Assembly: GCF_904061905.1 (NCBI RefSeq)
Contig: NZ_CAJFCI010000017.1
Coordinates: forward strand, 1-64,000
Direction of reading: 5' to 3'
DNA from: Zestomonas carbonaria
GTDB lineage: Bacteria > Pseudomonadota > Gammaproteobacteria > Pseudomonadales > Pseudomonadaceae
Length of the DNA: 64,000 nucleotides
A model generated the notes under the pieces. The model made no database searches. It was not told the DNA's origin and saw nothing but the letters and a program-made list of their open reading frames with translations. Every line of letters begins with the position of its first letter. Position 1 is the first letter of the stretch. The translations under genes were made by a program, and so were the position numbers. Shown here piece after piece: positions 1 to 9,153 of this stretch.

Positions 1-165
1 GGATTGGAGGCGGGTTGATGTGATGGGGGGCGGCCAACAGTGACTGTTGGCGAGCGGCTATTCCCGGTGGAGACCCGGCAGCAATGGGTCGACCTTTACC
101 TAATAGACAAAGGCTGGCGGTGGCCGGCCAGCAGGCGCTAATGACCAACACAATACCTGCTCGCA

Positions 166-1092
166 TCACTGTACCCTCAACGTCATATCCCCACCCCCCA
201 ACTCCTCCTTGCAATACTCCACGAACAACCGTGCCGGCTTGGTCAATTGGCTGCGCTTCAGCCAGGCGGCGACCAGGCCGGAGCCGGTGACGTCTTCGGC
301 TATGTCGACGCAGACCACGCGCTTGCCGTCGTAGGTGCATTCCGAGTGGGGGCGGGTGACGAGGACGGAGAAGCCGAAGCCCTGGCCGACCATGCCGCGC
401 ACCATTTCGATGGAGGGGGAGCTGAAGACGATGTTCGGGCTCAGGCCGAGTTCTTCGAAGATGCTCACGAAGTAGGTGCGGCTGGGCAGCACGTCGAGGA
501 GGATCATCGGTTCCAGCACGAGGTCGCGCAGCGATACCTGCGCCTGGCCGGCGAAGCGGTGGTTCTCGGGGAGCAGGGCGTAGGGTTTCAGCGGTGGCAT
601 CAACGGTTCGGTCTCGATGGTGCCGTCGAGGTCGTGGGCGTAGAAGATCGCCAGGTCGAAGCGGCCACCGGTGAGGCCCTGCACCAGTTCCTGCTGTTCG
701 CCGTCGCGGAGGCGGATTTCCACGCCGGGGTAGCGTTCGTTGAAGCCGGCGATCAGGCGCGGCAGGTAGAGCGGGGCGACGGTTTCGAAGCAGCCGATGT
801 CGATCTGCCCGGCCACCACGTCGTTGTCGGCCAGGGCGTTCTGTTCGAATTCCTTGGCCATGCGCAGCAGTTCCTGGGCCTTGCGGTAGAAGCGCGCGCC
901 GCCGGGGGTGAGGGAGACGCCCTGGGCGTGGTGGCGGATGAACAGTTGCAGGCCGAAGCTTTCTTCCAGCCCCTTGATGGCCGTGGAGATGGACGGCTGG
1001 GCGATGTACAGCTTGCGCGAGGCCTCGGCCACGCTGCCGCATTCCACGGTGGTCACGAAGTATTTCAGTTGTCGCAAGGTATAGGACGCCAC
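166..1092 (-). CDS. LysR-family transcriptional regulator
   Basis: A 308-residue protein with the usual LysR layout: an N-terminal winged helix-turn-helix (about residues 3-62, including LRQLKYFVTTVECGSVAEAS and the AQPSISTAIKGLEE recognition helix), a linker helix, and a periplasmic-binding-protein-like effector domain (about 90-300). The start is GTG. It is divergent from the aldehyde dehydrogenase at 1386, with about 290 bp between them, the typical arrangement for a LysR protein controlling its neighbouring catabolic operon. The effector is not known; an amine, amino acid or the derived aldehyde would fit the neighbours. Family certain, target inferred. Confidence 0.9.
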   Translation of the reverse strand: MASYTLRQLKYFVTTVECGSVAEASRKLYIAQPSISTAIKGLEESFGLQLFIRHHAQGVSLTPGGARFYRKAQELLRMAKEFEQNALADNDVVAGQIDIGCFETVAPLYLPRLIAGFNERYPGVEIRLRDGEQQELVQGLTGGRFDLAIFYAHDLDGTIETEPLMPPLKPYALLPENHRFAGQAQVSLRDLVLEPMILLDVLPSRTYFVSIFEELGLSPNIVFSSPSIEMVRGMVGQGFGFSVLVTRPHSECTYDGKRVVCVDIAEDVTGSGLVAAWLKRSQLTKPARLFVEYCKEELGGGDMTLRVQ

Positions 1093-1385
1093 AGGCAGTT
1101 CCTCTCCGGCGTCGCTGCGCCCCGGGCCGGGGCGGCTCGCCTGTTGTTGTGTCGGTGCCGGGCGTCAAGCAAGAGGCCTGCCGGCCCGGCATCTTTTTCC
1201 CTGGCGCGGCGGCTCGCCGACCGGGGTATGCCCGACATGCACCATAACCCAGCACGAGGCACTTGGTTGGGGCGCTCCTGGGCAGCTTTTTCATATGGCC
1301 CGAGCACATTTTTAATAATTTTCCTCTGCCCGGGCTTGGGCCACCATCGAAGCCGTACCGATAACTAGGCACAGGCGAGGATCTG

Positions 1386-2879
1386 GTGGTGTTCGAGCTC
1401 GAAGACTGGCAACAGAAGGCTTCCCGGCAAGGGTTCATCGACAAGGCGTTGATCGCCGGACGCCAGGTGGCGGCGCAATCCGGCGCGACCTTCGCGGCCA
1501 TCGACCCGGCGACCAACCGGCTGCTGGCGAATGTCGCCGCCTGCGGCGAGGCGGAGGTCGACCAGGCGGTGAGCGCCGCCCGGCGCAGCTTCGAATCCGG
1601 CGCGTGGTCGCGCTGCGCGCCGCGTGAACGCCAGCAGAAGCTGCTGCGCCTGGCCGAGCTGATCCTCGCCCATCGCGATGAGCTGGCGCTGCTCGATTCG
1701 CTGAACATGGGCAAGCCGGTGACGGATGCCTGGAACATCGACGTGCCCGGCGCCGCCGGGGTGTTCCGCTGGTATGCGGAGAGCCTCGACAAGCTCTATG
1801 ACCAGGTCGCGCCCACCGCGCCCGATGCACTGGCGACCATCACCCGCGAGCCGCTTGGCGTGGTCGCCGCGGTGGTGCCCTGGAACTTCCCGCTGGATAT
1901 GGCCGCCTGGAAGCTGGCGCCGGCGCTGGCCGCCGGCAACTCGGTGGTGCTCAAGCCCGCCGAGCAGTCGCCGTTCTCCGCGCTGCGCCTGGCCGAGCTG
2001 GCGCTGGAGGCGGGCATCCCGGAGGGCGTGCTCAACGTGGTGCCCGGCCTCGGCGAGCAGGCCGGCAAGGCGCTGGGCCTGCACCCGGACGTGGATTGCC
2101 TGGCCTTCACCGGCTCCACCGAGGTGGGCAAGTTCTTCATGGCCTATTCGGCGCAGTCCAACCTCAAGCAGGTCTGGCTGGAGTGCGGCGGCAAGAGCGC
2201 CAACCTGGTGTTCGCCGACTGCCGCGACCTGGACCTGGCCGCCGAGAAGGCCGCCTTCGGGATCTTCTTCAACCAGGGCGAGGTGTGTTCGGCCAACTCG
2301 CGGCTGCTGGTCGAGCGCTCGATCCATGACGAGTTCGTCGAGCGGCTGGTCGCCAAGTCCCGCGACTGGCTGCCGGGCGATCCGCTCGACCCGGCCAGCC
2401 GCGCCGGCGCCATCGTCGACGAGCGCCAGACCGCGCGGATCATGGAGTTCATCCGTGGCGCCGAGCAGGACGGCGCGCGCCTCGCCTGTGGTGGCCGGCA
2501 ACTGAGCTTCAACGGTTCGTCCAATTTCGTCGAGCCGACCATCTTCACCGGCGTGCGTGCCGACCAGCGCCTGGCCCGCGAGGAGGTGTTCGGCCCGGTG
2601 CTGGCGGTGAGTGTCTTCGACAGCGAGGAGGAGGCCGTGCGGCTGGCCAACGACAGCGTCTACGGCCTGGCCGCCTCGCTGTGGAGCGACGACCTCAACC
2701 GCGCCCATCGCGTCGCCCGGCGGCTCAACGTCGGCACCGTGTCGGTGAACACGGTGGACGCCCTCGACCCCTGCACGCCGTTCGGTGGCGCCAAGCAGTC
2801 CGGCTTCGGCCGCGACCTGTCGCTACACGCCTTCGACAAGTACACGCAACTGAAGACCACCTGGTTCCAGTTGCGCTGA
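1386..2879 (+). CDS. NAD(P)+-dependent aldehyde dehydrogenase (PuuC/KauB-like)
   Basis: A 497-residue aldehyde dehydrogenase. Seen in the sequence: the VPWNFP motif (about 164-169), the cofactor-binding FTGSTEVGK segment, general-base Glu266 in LECGGK and catalytic Cys301 in NQGEVCS. The start is GTG, preceded by a modest purine-rich site. It closely resembles the kauB product at 54117 in length and motifs, so it probably oxidises omega-amino or gamma-glutamylamino aldehydes from polyamine or related amine breakdown. It is first gene of a same-strand cluster with a binding protein, an APC permease and an aminotransferase; the pair aminotransferase + dehydrogenase would turn an amine into an acid. 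Substrate is inferred. Confidence 0.9.
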   Translation: MVFELEDWQQKASRQGFIDKALIAGRQVAAQSGATFAAIDPATNRLLANVAACGEAEVDQAVSAARRSFESGAWSRCAPRERQQKLLRLAELILAHRDELALLDSLNMGKPVTDAWNIDVPGAAGVFRWYAESLDKLYDQVAPTAPDALATITREPLGVVAAVVPWNFPLDMAAWKLAPALAAGNSVVLKPAEQSPFSALRLAELALEAGIPEGVLNVVPGLGEQAGKALGLHPDVDCLAFTGSTEVGKFFMAYSAQSNLKQVWLECGGKSANLVFADCRDLDLAAEKAAFGIFFNQGEVCSANSRLLVERSIHDEFVERLVAKSRDWLPGDPLDPASRAGAIVDERQTARIMEFIRGAEQDGARLACGGRQLSFNGSSNFVEPTIFTGVRADQRLAREEVFGPVLAVSVFDSEEEAVRLANDSVYGLAASLWSDDLNRAHRVARRLNVGTVSVNTVDALDPCTPFGGAKQSGFGRDLSLHAFDKYTQLKTTWFQLR

Positions 2880-3029
2880 AGGCCGCGACACGATCCGGTC
2901 GCAGCGCGGCCGGCGACGAGAACAACAAGAGGAACCTTGCCGCGCGACACCGCGCATTTGACGGCCTCATGGCCATGACTGCCTCGATAACTATCGATCA
3001 TAACCACAAGAGTGGGTGAGGGAGTTCCA

Positions 3030-4082
3030 ATGAAAAAGTCCTTGCAGTGCATCCGCGCCGGCCTTGCCGTGGCGCTATTGAGCGGTACCGGTGGCGCGGC
3101 GCTGGCCCAGTCCCAGAGCCTGACGGTGATTTCCTTCGGCGGCGCCACCAAGGCGGCGCAGGAAGTCGCCTACTTCAAGCCCTTCGAGCAGAGCGGCGCG
3201 GCCAAGGTAGTGGCCGGCGAGTACAACGGCGAGCTGTCGCGCATCAAGGCGATGGTGGATGTCGGCCAGGTCAGTTGGGACGTGGTGGAGGTGGAGAGCC
3301 CCGAGCTGCTGCGCGGCTGCGAGGAAGGGCTGTTCGAGCCGGTGAACGCCAGTGTGCTGGGCGAGGCCGGGCAGTACCTGCCGGGCACCATCAGCGAGTG
3401 CGGGGTGGCCAGCTACGTGTGGTCGATGGTGCTGGCCTACAACGCCAAGCGCCTGGATACCGCGCCGGCCTCCTGGGCCGATTTCTGGAACGTGGAGAAA
3501 TTCCCCGGCAAGCGCGGCCTGCGCAAGGGCGCCAAGTACACCCTGGAAGCGGCGCTGCTGGCCGACGGGGTGCCGCGCGAGGAGCTCTACAAGGTGCTGG
3601 CCACGCCGGACGGGGTGGCCCGCGCCTTCGCCAAGCTGGATGAGATCAAGCCGCATATCCAGTGGTGGGAGGCCGGCGCCCAGCCGCCGCAATGGCTGGT
3701 GGCCGGCGATGTGGTGATGTCCGCCGCCTACAACGGGCGGGTCGCCGTGGCCCAGCGCGAGGGCGCCAGCCTGGCCATCGTCTGGGACGGCAACCTGTTC
3801 GATCCGGATCACTGGGCCATCGTCCGTGGCAGCCGCAACAAGGAGCTGGCCGAGCGCTTCATCGCCTTCGCCAGCCAGGCCGAGCCGCAGCAGGCCTTCT
3901 CCCGGCAGATTCCCTACGGCCCGGTGAACCGTGCCGCGTTGGACGCGCTGCCCGACGAGACCCGCCAGCAACTGCCCACCGCCCCGGAAAACCTGGCCCA
4001 GGCGCAACTGGTGGACGCCGGGTTCTGGGTCGATCACGGCGAGGAGCTGGAGCAGCGCTTCAACGCCTGGGCCGCGCGCTAG
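3030..4082 (+). CDS. Periplasmic polyamine-type solute-binding protein (PotD/PotF-like)
   Basis: A 350-residue exported protein. The start chosen at 3030 gives a clear signal peptide (MKKSLQC... hydrophobic core ... ALAQS) behind a GGGAG site; an upstream in-frame GTG only adds six residues. The mature part begins with LTVISFGGATKAAQEVAYFKPFEQ, typical of the spermidine/putrescine family of ABC substrate-binding proteins. No ABC permease or ATPase gene lies next to it; instead an APC-type permease follows about 100 bp downstream. It may work with an ABC transporter encoded elsewhere or as a binding or sensing protein. Family is firm, ligand and partner are inferred. Confidence 0.85.
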   Translation: MKKSLQCIRAGLAVALLSGTGGAALAQSQSLTVISFGGATKAAQEVAYFKPFEQSGAAKVVAGEYNGELSRIKAMVDVGQVSWDVVEVESPELLRGCEEGLFEPVNASVLGEAGQYLPGTISECGVASYVWSMVLAYNAKRLDTAPASWADFWNVEKFPGKRGLRKGAKYTLEAALLADGVPREELYKVLATPDGVARAFAKLDEIKPHIQWWEAGAQPPQWLVAGDVVMSAAYNGRVAVAQREGASLAIVWDGNLFDPDHWAIVRGSRNKELAERFIAFASQAEPQQAFSRQIPYGPVNRAALDALPDETRQQLPTAPENLAQAQLVDAGFWVDHGEELEQRFNAWAAR

Positions 4083-4180
4083 GGCATGCGGGGCGGGGTT
4101 CGTACGCCCCGCTTCGTCGCGATGATCGGCCCCGGCGAGGTCGGGGCCGACGATAACAACTACAAGATTGGGAGATTGCC

Positions 4181-5584
4181 ATGAGTGCAAGTGTTTCCGT
4201 CACCGCCGAAGCGCCGGCGGAAGCGGGCAAGCTGCGTCGTGTCCTGGGCCTCGGCTCGCTGCTGGCGGTGGCCGTCGGCCTGGTGGTGTCGCAGGGCGTG
4301 ATGGTGCTGATGCTGCAAGGCGCCGGCATCGCCGGGCTGGGCTTCCTGATTCCGCTGTCGCTGGCCTTCCTGCTGGCGCTGACCTACGTGCTGTCGTTCT
4401 CCGAGCTGGCGCTGATGGTGCCGCGCGCCGGCAGCCTGAGCAGCTACACCGAGGTGGCCCTGGGGCATTTCCCGGCGATCCTGGCGACCTTTTCCGGCTA
4501 CATCGTGGTGGCGATGTTCGCCCTCTCGGCCGAGCTGCTGCTGCTCGACCTGATCATCGGCAAGGTCTACCCCGGCCTGCTCCCCGACATGAGCATCGCC
4601 TACGGCGTGCTGATTCTGTTCACCCTGCTCAACCTGCTGGGCATCGACATCTTCGCGCGGTTGCAGTCGGCCCTGGCGCTGGTGATGGTGATCGTCCTGC
4701 TGGCCCTGGGGCTGACCGCGGTCACCGGCAGCGGCAGCGAGCCGGCGCTGGCCGGCGGTATCGGCGCGGACTGGAACCCGCTCGGCGCCGGGGTGCTGAC
4801 CCTGGTGGCGCTGGCCATCTGGGGCTTCGTCGGCGCCGAGTTCGTCTGCCCGCTGGTGGAGGAGTCGAAGCGGCCGGAGCGTAACATCCCCCGCTCGATG
4901 ATCCTCGGCGTGACGGTGATCTTCGTGACCATCGCCCTGTACTGCGTCGGCGCGCTGTTCTACGTGCCCCGCGAGGAGCTGTCCGGTTCGGTGCTGCCGC
5001 ACTACCTGTTCGCCACCGCGCTGTTCGGCGAGGCCGGCAAGGTGCTGCTGGTGGTCGCCGCCGTCACCGCCACTTGCAGCACGGTGAACAGCTCCCTGGC
5101 GGCGATCCCGCGGATGCTCTACGGCATGGCGCAGAACGGCCAGGCGTTCCCGCAGTTCAAGTCGCTCAGCCGCCGCTACGGCACGCCTTGGGTGGCGGTG
5201 CTGTTCGTCGCCATGATCACCGGCGTGCCGATCCTGTTCATGGGCGACGACCCGGATTCCATCGGCCTGCTGCTGCTGGCCGCCGCCGTGGCCTGGCTGC
5301 TGGCCTACATCATCTGCCACCTGGACGTGATCGCCCTGCGCCGCCGCTATCCGCACATGCACCGGCCGTTCCGCACGCCCTTCTACCCGCTGCCGCAGAT
5401 CGTCGGGATCGCCGGCATGCTGGTGGCGATCTACTACGTGTCGCCGGCCGAGGAACTGACCCTGAAGATCTTCCTCAGCGCCGGCGCGGTGCTTGGCCTG
5501 GTGTCGCTGATCGCGGTCTTCTGGATCAAGCTGGTGATGCGCAAGCCGCTGTTCAGGCCGGAACCCATCGAGTCGGTGCAGTAA
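4181..5584 (+). CDS. APC-superfamily amino acid/amine permease
   Basis: A 467-residue, highly hydrophobic protein with about 12 predicted membrane segments and the APC-family pattern (LGLGSLLAVAVGLVVSQGVM in TM1, PRAGSLSSYTEVALGHFPAILATFSGY around TM3, VALAIWGFVGAEFVCPLVEESKRPERNIPRSM near TM6). It should be a proton-coupled importer of an amino acid or polyamine in the inner membrane. It starts after a GGGAG site, about 100 bp after the binding protein and 41 bp before the aminotransferase, so it probably belongs to the same transcript. PuuP-like putrescine uptake is a reasonable guess from context. Confidence 0.88.
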   Translation: MSASVSVTAEAPAEAGKLRRVLGLGSLLAVAVGLVVSQGVMVLMLQGAGIAGLGFLIPLSLAFLLALTYVLSFSELALMVPRAGSLSSYTEVALGHFPAILATFSGYIVVAMFALSAELLLLDLIIGKVYPGLLPDMSIAYGVLILFTLLNLLGIDIFARLQSALALVMVIVLLALGLTAVTGSGSEPALAGGIGADWNPLGAGVLTLVALAIWGFVGAEFVCPLVEESKRPERNIPRSMILGVTVIFVTIALYCVGALFYVPREELSGSVLPHYLFATALFGEAGKVLLVVAAVTATCSTVNSSLAAIPRMLYGMAQNGQAFPQFKSLSRRYGTPWVAVLFVAMITGVPILFMGDDPDSIGLLLLAAAVAWLLAYIICHLDVIALRRRYPHMHRPFRTPFYPLPQIVGIAGMLVAIYYVSPAEELTLKIFLSAGAVLGLVSLIAVFWIKLVMRKPLFRPEPIESVQ

Positions 5585-5625
5585 GAGAACCCGCAACATC
5601 CCCGCGAGGGGCGAGGAGAAAAAAG

Positions 5626-7008
5626 ATGAATGCCCGCTTCAAGGCTCAACGTGAAACCCGCGACTACCAGGCGTCGGACGCCGCCCACCACATTCACGCC
5701 TTCCTCGACCAGAAGGCGCTGAACGCCGAGGGTCCGCGCGTGATGGTGCGTGGCGAGGGCCTGTACCTCTGGGACAACGACGGCAAGCGCTACCTGGACG
5801 GCATGTCCGGCCTGTGGTGCACCAACCTCGGCTACGGGCGCCAGGACCTCAACGCCGCCGCCGCCCGCCAGTTGGAGCAGTTGCCGTACTACAACATGTT
5901 CTTCCACACCACCCACCCGGCAGTGGTGGAGCTGTCCGAACAGCTCTTCGAGCTGCTGCCCGACCACTACAGCCACGCCCTCTACACCAACTCCGGTTCC
6001 GAGGCGAACGAAGTGCTGATCCGCACCGTGCGCCGCTACTGGCAGGTGGTCGGCAAGCCGGGCAAGCGGATCATGATCGGCCGCTGGAACGGCTACCACG
6101 GCTCGACCCTGGGCAGCACCGCGCTGGGCGGCATGCAGTTCATGCACGAGATGGGCGGCATGCTGCCGGACTTCGCGCACATCGACGAACCCTACTGGTT
6201 CGCCCACGGCGGCGAGCTGACCCCGGCCGAGTTCGGCCGCCGCTGCGCCCTGCAACTGGAGGAGAAGATCCTCGAACTGGGCGCCGAGAACGTCGCGGCC
6301 TTCGTCGCCGAACCCTTCCAGGGCGCCGGCGGCATGATCTTCCCGCCGGAAAGCTACTGGCCGGAGATCCAGCGCATCTGCCGCCAGTACGACGTGCTGC
6401 TGTGCGCCGACGAGGTGATCGGCGGCTTCGGCCGCACCGGCGAATGGTTCGCCCACCAGCACTTCGGCTTCCAGCCGGACACCCTGTCCATCGCCAAGGG
6501 CCTGACCAGCGGCTACATCCCCATGGGCGGCCTGGTGCTCAGCAAGCGCATCGCCGAAGCCCTGGTGGAGCAGGGCGGGGTGTTCGCCCACGGCCTGACC
6601 TACGCCGGCCACCCGGTGGCTGCCGCCGTGGCCGCCGCCAACCTGCGGGCGTTGCGCGACGAGGGGATCGTCGAGCGGGTGAAGGACGAAACCGGCCCCT
6701 ACCTGCAACGCTGCCTGCGCGAGCTGTTCGGGGATCACCCGCTGGTGGGCGACATCCAGGGCACCGGCCTGGTCGCCGCGTTGCAGTTCGCCGAGGACAA
6801 GGCCACCCGCAAGCGCTTCGACAACGAGAGCGACATCGCCTGGCGCTGCCGCACCATCGGTTTCGAGGAAGGGGTGATCATCCGCTCCACCCTCGGCCGC
6901 GTGATCATGGCCCCGGCCCTGGTGGCCGGCCGCACCGAACTGGACGAGCTGCTGGAAAAGACCAAGCTCGCGGTGGATCGCACGGCGCAGGAACTGGGCC
7001 GCTTGTAA
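5626..7008 (+). CDS. Class III PLP aminotransferase (SpuC/GabT2-like)
   Basis: A 460-residue class III (omega-amino acid) aminotransferase. Key features: the GMSGLWCTNLGYG N-terminal motif, NSGSEANE (123-130) for cofactor phosphate binding, ADEV with Asp262, and Lys291 in SIAKGLTSGYIPMGG as the Schiff-base lysine. The start at 5626 has a GCGAGGAG ribosome-binding site. The family transfers the amino group of putrescine, cadaverine, beta-alanine or similar to pyruvate or 2-oxoglutarate. With the dehydrogenase at 1386 it would make a two-step amine-to-acid route. In PAO1, as I recall it, a related gene sits beside kauB; here none is present beside the kauB at 54117. Substrate inferred. Confidence 0.9.
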   Translation: MNARFKAQRETRDYQASDAAHHIHAFLDQKALNAEGPRVMVRGEGLYLWDNDGKRYLDGMSGLWCTNLGYGRQDLNAAAARQLEQLPYYNMFFHTTHPAVVELSEQLFELLPDHYSHALYTNSGSEANEVLIRTVRRYWQVVGKPGKRIMIGRWNGYHGSTLGSTALGGMQFMHEMGGMLPDFAHIDEPYWFAHGGELTPAEFGRRCALQLEEKILELGAENVAAFVAEPFQGAGGMIFPPESYWPEIQRICRQYDVLLCADEVIGGFGRTGEWFAHQHFGFQPDTLSIAKGLTSGYIPMGGLVLSKRIAEALVEQGGVFAHGLTYAGHPVAAAVAAANLRALRDEGIVERVKDETGPYLQRCLRELFGDHPLVGDIQGTGLVAALQFAEDKATRKRFDNESDIAWRCRTIGFEEGVIIRSTLGRVIMAPALVAGRTELDELLEKTKLAVDRTAQELGRL

Positions 7009-7015
7009 CGCTCTT

Positions 7016-7082
7016 TGTAGGAGCCAGCTTGCTGGCGATGCTTTTGGTGTCGCCGATGATCGCCAGCAAGCTGGCTCCTACA
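7016..7082. repeat. Palindromic intergenic repeat (24-bp perfect inverted arms)
   Basis: The arms at 7016-7039 and 7059-7082 are perfect inverted copies of a TGTAGGAGCCAGCTTGCTGG-type sequence, a widespread Pseudomonas REP-like family. It lies 7 bp after the aminotransferase stop, so the RNA hairpin could stabilise or terminate that transcript. A degenerate relative occurs at 39072-39137. Confidence 0.8.
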
Positions 7083-7086
7083 GGGT

Positions 7087-7550
7087 GGGGTGAGCTGGAT
7101 CGCATGGTGGGGGTTTGCACGGACAGCTCCCTCTCCCAGGGGGAGAGGGGACTCGTTCGGAGTAATGGCCGAGCGTCGAAGTATCAGGTCTGGCACGCAA
7201 ACGTCCTCTCCCGAAGGGAGAGGACAGGGCCTCTCAGCTCACCCGGCCATCACCTGTAGCCCGGATGCAATCCGGGGAAACGGTCTTGCCAGCCTCACGG
7301 TCTTGCCTCAAGTCCCGCAACCTGCCAGCCCATACGGACAGCCCCCTCTCCCATTTATGGGAGAGGGTTGGGGAGAGGGAACATGGCTTCACAGTACGCC
7401 GAAACCCCACCCCTCACCCTCTCCCAGTGGGAGAGGGGATTGGTTCGGAGTAGTGGCCGAGCGCCGAAGTATCAGGTCTGGCACGCAAACTCCCTCTCCC
7501 TTCGGGAGAAGGGAGTAGCCGACTCTCCGGATTGCATCCGGGCTACGGTC
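7087..7550. repeat. Composite intergenic repeat block
   Basis: No credible gene is present between the aminotransferase and the CNNM gene. The stretch holds five hairpins of the CCTCTCCC...GGGAGAGG type. A direct repeat of about 95 bp (7129-7225 and 7417-7514) shares the GTATCAGGTCTGGCACGCAA core. A 19-bp inverted repeat (7257-7275 and 7527-7545, TAGCCCGGATGCAATCCGG) brackets the second half. The same CTCTCCC family recurs at about 9070 and in 12872-13330. This looks like accreted dispersed repeats. Confidence 0.75.
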
Positions 7551-7554
7551 GGCC

Positions 7555-8898
7555 TCAATCCAGCTTGAGCACCTTGGCGAGGATGATCTTCGGCCCCTTC
7601 ATCTTCTTGACGATGATGCGCAGGCCCTCGACCTCGATGACTTCCTCTTCCTCCGGCACCCGCTTGAGGGTTTCGTAGACCAGCCCGGCGAGGGTTTCCG
7701 CCTCGATGTGGTCGAGGTCCAGGCCGAGCAGGCGTTCCAGTTTGAACAGCGGGGTGTCGCCGCGCACCAGCAGCTTGCCCGGCTGGTAGGCGAGCACGCC
7801 GCGTTCGGTCTTGCGGTGTTCGTCCTGGATGTCGCCGACCAGCACTTCCAGCACGTCTTCCATGGTCAGGTAGCCGATCACCTTGCCGTCGGCTTCCTCG
7901 ACCAGGGCGAAGTGCGAGCCGCCCTGGCGGAACTGTTCGAGCAGGTCGGACAGCGGCATGTTGCGCGAGATGTGCTCGATGGGGTGGATCAGTTCGTCGA
8001 GCTTCAGCGCGTTGGGCAGCATCTCCAGCAGCGAGAGTTGCAGGAGCAGGTCCTTGATGTGCAGCAGGCCGATGAACTCGCCGGCGGCCTCGTCGTACAC
8101 CGGGTAGCGGCTGTACTTGTGGCGGCGGAAGATGCTGAAGATATCGTGCAGCGGCATGTCGCGCTCGATGTACACCAGGTCTTCGCGGGAGTTGGCCCAG
8201 TCCACCACTTCCAGCTCGCCGAGTTCCACCGCCGAGGCCAGCACGCGCATGTCCTGGTCGCTGGGGTCGCGGGCGCGGCTGGAGTGGAGGATCAGCTTGA
8301 GTTCCTCGCGGCTGTAGTGGTGCTCGTGGTGCGTTCCCGGCTCGCCTTGCCCGGCGATGCGCAGGATGGCGTTGGCGCTGGCGTTGAGCACGAAGATCGC
8401 CGGGTACATCAGCCAGTAGAACAGGTACAGCGGCGCCGCCGTCCACAGCGAGAGCAGCTCGGGCTTGCGGATCGCCCAGGACTTGGGTGCCAGCTCGCCG
8501 ACCACGATGTGCAGGTAGGAAATGATCGAGAAGGCGGTGAAGAAGGCGATGCCGTGCACCAGTTTCGGCGACTCGATGCCGATGGCGCCGAGCAGCGGGG
8601 TGAGCAGTTCGGCGAAGGCCGGCTCGCCGACCCAGCCCAGGCCCAGCGAGGCCAGGGTGATGCCCAGTTGGCAGGCCGACAGGTAGGCGTCCATCTGGTT
8701 GTGCACGGTGCGCAGGATGTGGCCGCGCCAGCCGTGCGCCTCGGCCAGGGCGTCGACCTTGGTGGCGCGCAGGCGGACGATGGCGAACTCGGCGGCCACG
8801 AAGAAGCCGTTGAGCAGGACCAGGAAAAAGGCGAAGAGAACGAGGCCGAAGTCGGCGAAGTAGGTGACCAGGTCGGGGCTACTGGAAGAGGGGTCCAT
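7555..8898 (-). CDS. CNNM/CorC-family transporter-associated membrane protein with CBS domains
   Basis: A 447-residue inner-membrane protein. The N-terminal CNNM (DUF21) domain has about four hydrophobic segments (from LVLFAFFLVLLNGFFVAAEFAIVRLR to about residue 190). Two CBS domains follow (about 220-335, including MPLHDIFSIFRRHKYSRYPVYDE and SHFALVEEADGKVIGYLTMEDVLE), then a C-terminal CorC/HlyC domain (DTPLFKLERLLGLDLDHIEAETLAGLV). The family is linked to Mg2+/Co2+ homeostasis, sometimes labelled hemolysin-like. It lies downstream of phoR on the same strand but is separated by a 255-bp repeat-containing gap. The ion is not determinable from sequence. Confidence 0.88.
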   Translation of the reverse strand: MDPSSSSPDLVTYFADFGLVLFAFFLVLLNGFFVAAEFAIVRLRATKVDALAEAHGWRGHILRTVHNQMDAYLSACQLGITLASLGLGWVGEPAFAELLTPLLGAIGIESPKLVHGIAFFTAFSIISYLHIVVGELAPKSWAIRKPELLSLWTAAPLYLFYWLMYPAIFVLNASANAILRIAGQGEPGTHHEHHYSREELKLILHSSRARDPSDQDMRVLASAVELGELEVVDWANSREDLVYIERDMPLHDIFSIFRRHKYSRYPVYDEAAGEFIGLLHIKDLLLQLSLLEMLPNALKLDELIHPIEHISRNMPLSDLLEQFRQGGSHFALVEEADGKVIGYLTMEDVLEVLVGDIQDEHRKTERGVLAYQPGKLLVRGDTPLFKLERLLGLDLDHIEAETLAGLVYETLKRVPEEEEVIEVEGLRIIVKKMKGPKIILAKVLKLD

Positions 8899-8934
8899 TG
8901 CGGGAGTGCTTGGCTGATGACCGGCTAAGGGTGA

Positions 8935-9110
8935 AGGTTGAAGGTGAGGTTTGCAAGCAGGTGCCCGTCGTGGCCCGCAGGGCGAGTCTCCACGGCCCGT
9001 AGAGTGGGCTTCAACCCACCGAGCGGAGTGGAGCCTTGCGTTGGACGCAAGCTCGGCCCCTCACCCCAGCCCTCTCCCGGGGGAGAGGGGGCCGTTCGTG
9101 CAAGTCCGGG
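8935..9110. repeat. Intergenic repeats between phoR and the CNNM gene
   Basis: The gap contains a GTAGAGTGGGCTTCAACCCACCG element at about 8999 and a CCCTCTCCCGGGGGAGAGGG hairpin at about 9070. Both belong to repeat types found elsewhere in the window. No gene is seen; the hairpins could end the phoR transcript. Confidence 0.55.
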
Positions 9111-9153
9111 CTTCGCGAGCACTCCGCCCCGCTGTATGCGCCGCCGTCCACGT

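Noticed and set aside
1..165. Possible gene end or regulatory element at the left edge
   Set aside because: No frame with family resemblance or clear hairpin is seen in these bases before the LysR stop.
247..1368. 373-codon plus-strand frame opposite the LysR gene
   Set aside because: Antisense shadow with biased composition; the LysR reading is unambiguous.
4160..5599. 479-codon minus-strand frame opposite the APC permease
   Set aside because: His/Gln/Arg-rich translation with no family resemblance, fully antisense to a clear permease gene.
7016..7082. Ends of an insertion sequence
   Set aside because: The arms are only 19 bp apart with no coding content, and a relative occurs elsewhere as a REP-like hairpin.
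7087..7550. CRISPR-like array because of repeated short units
   Set aside because: The repeats are palindromic, irregularly spaced and without uniform spacers; they match dispersed intergenic repeat families.
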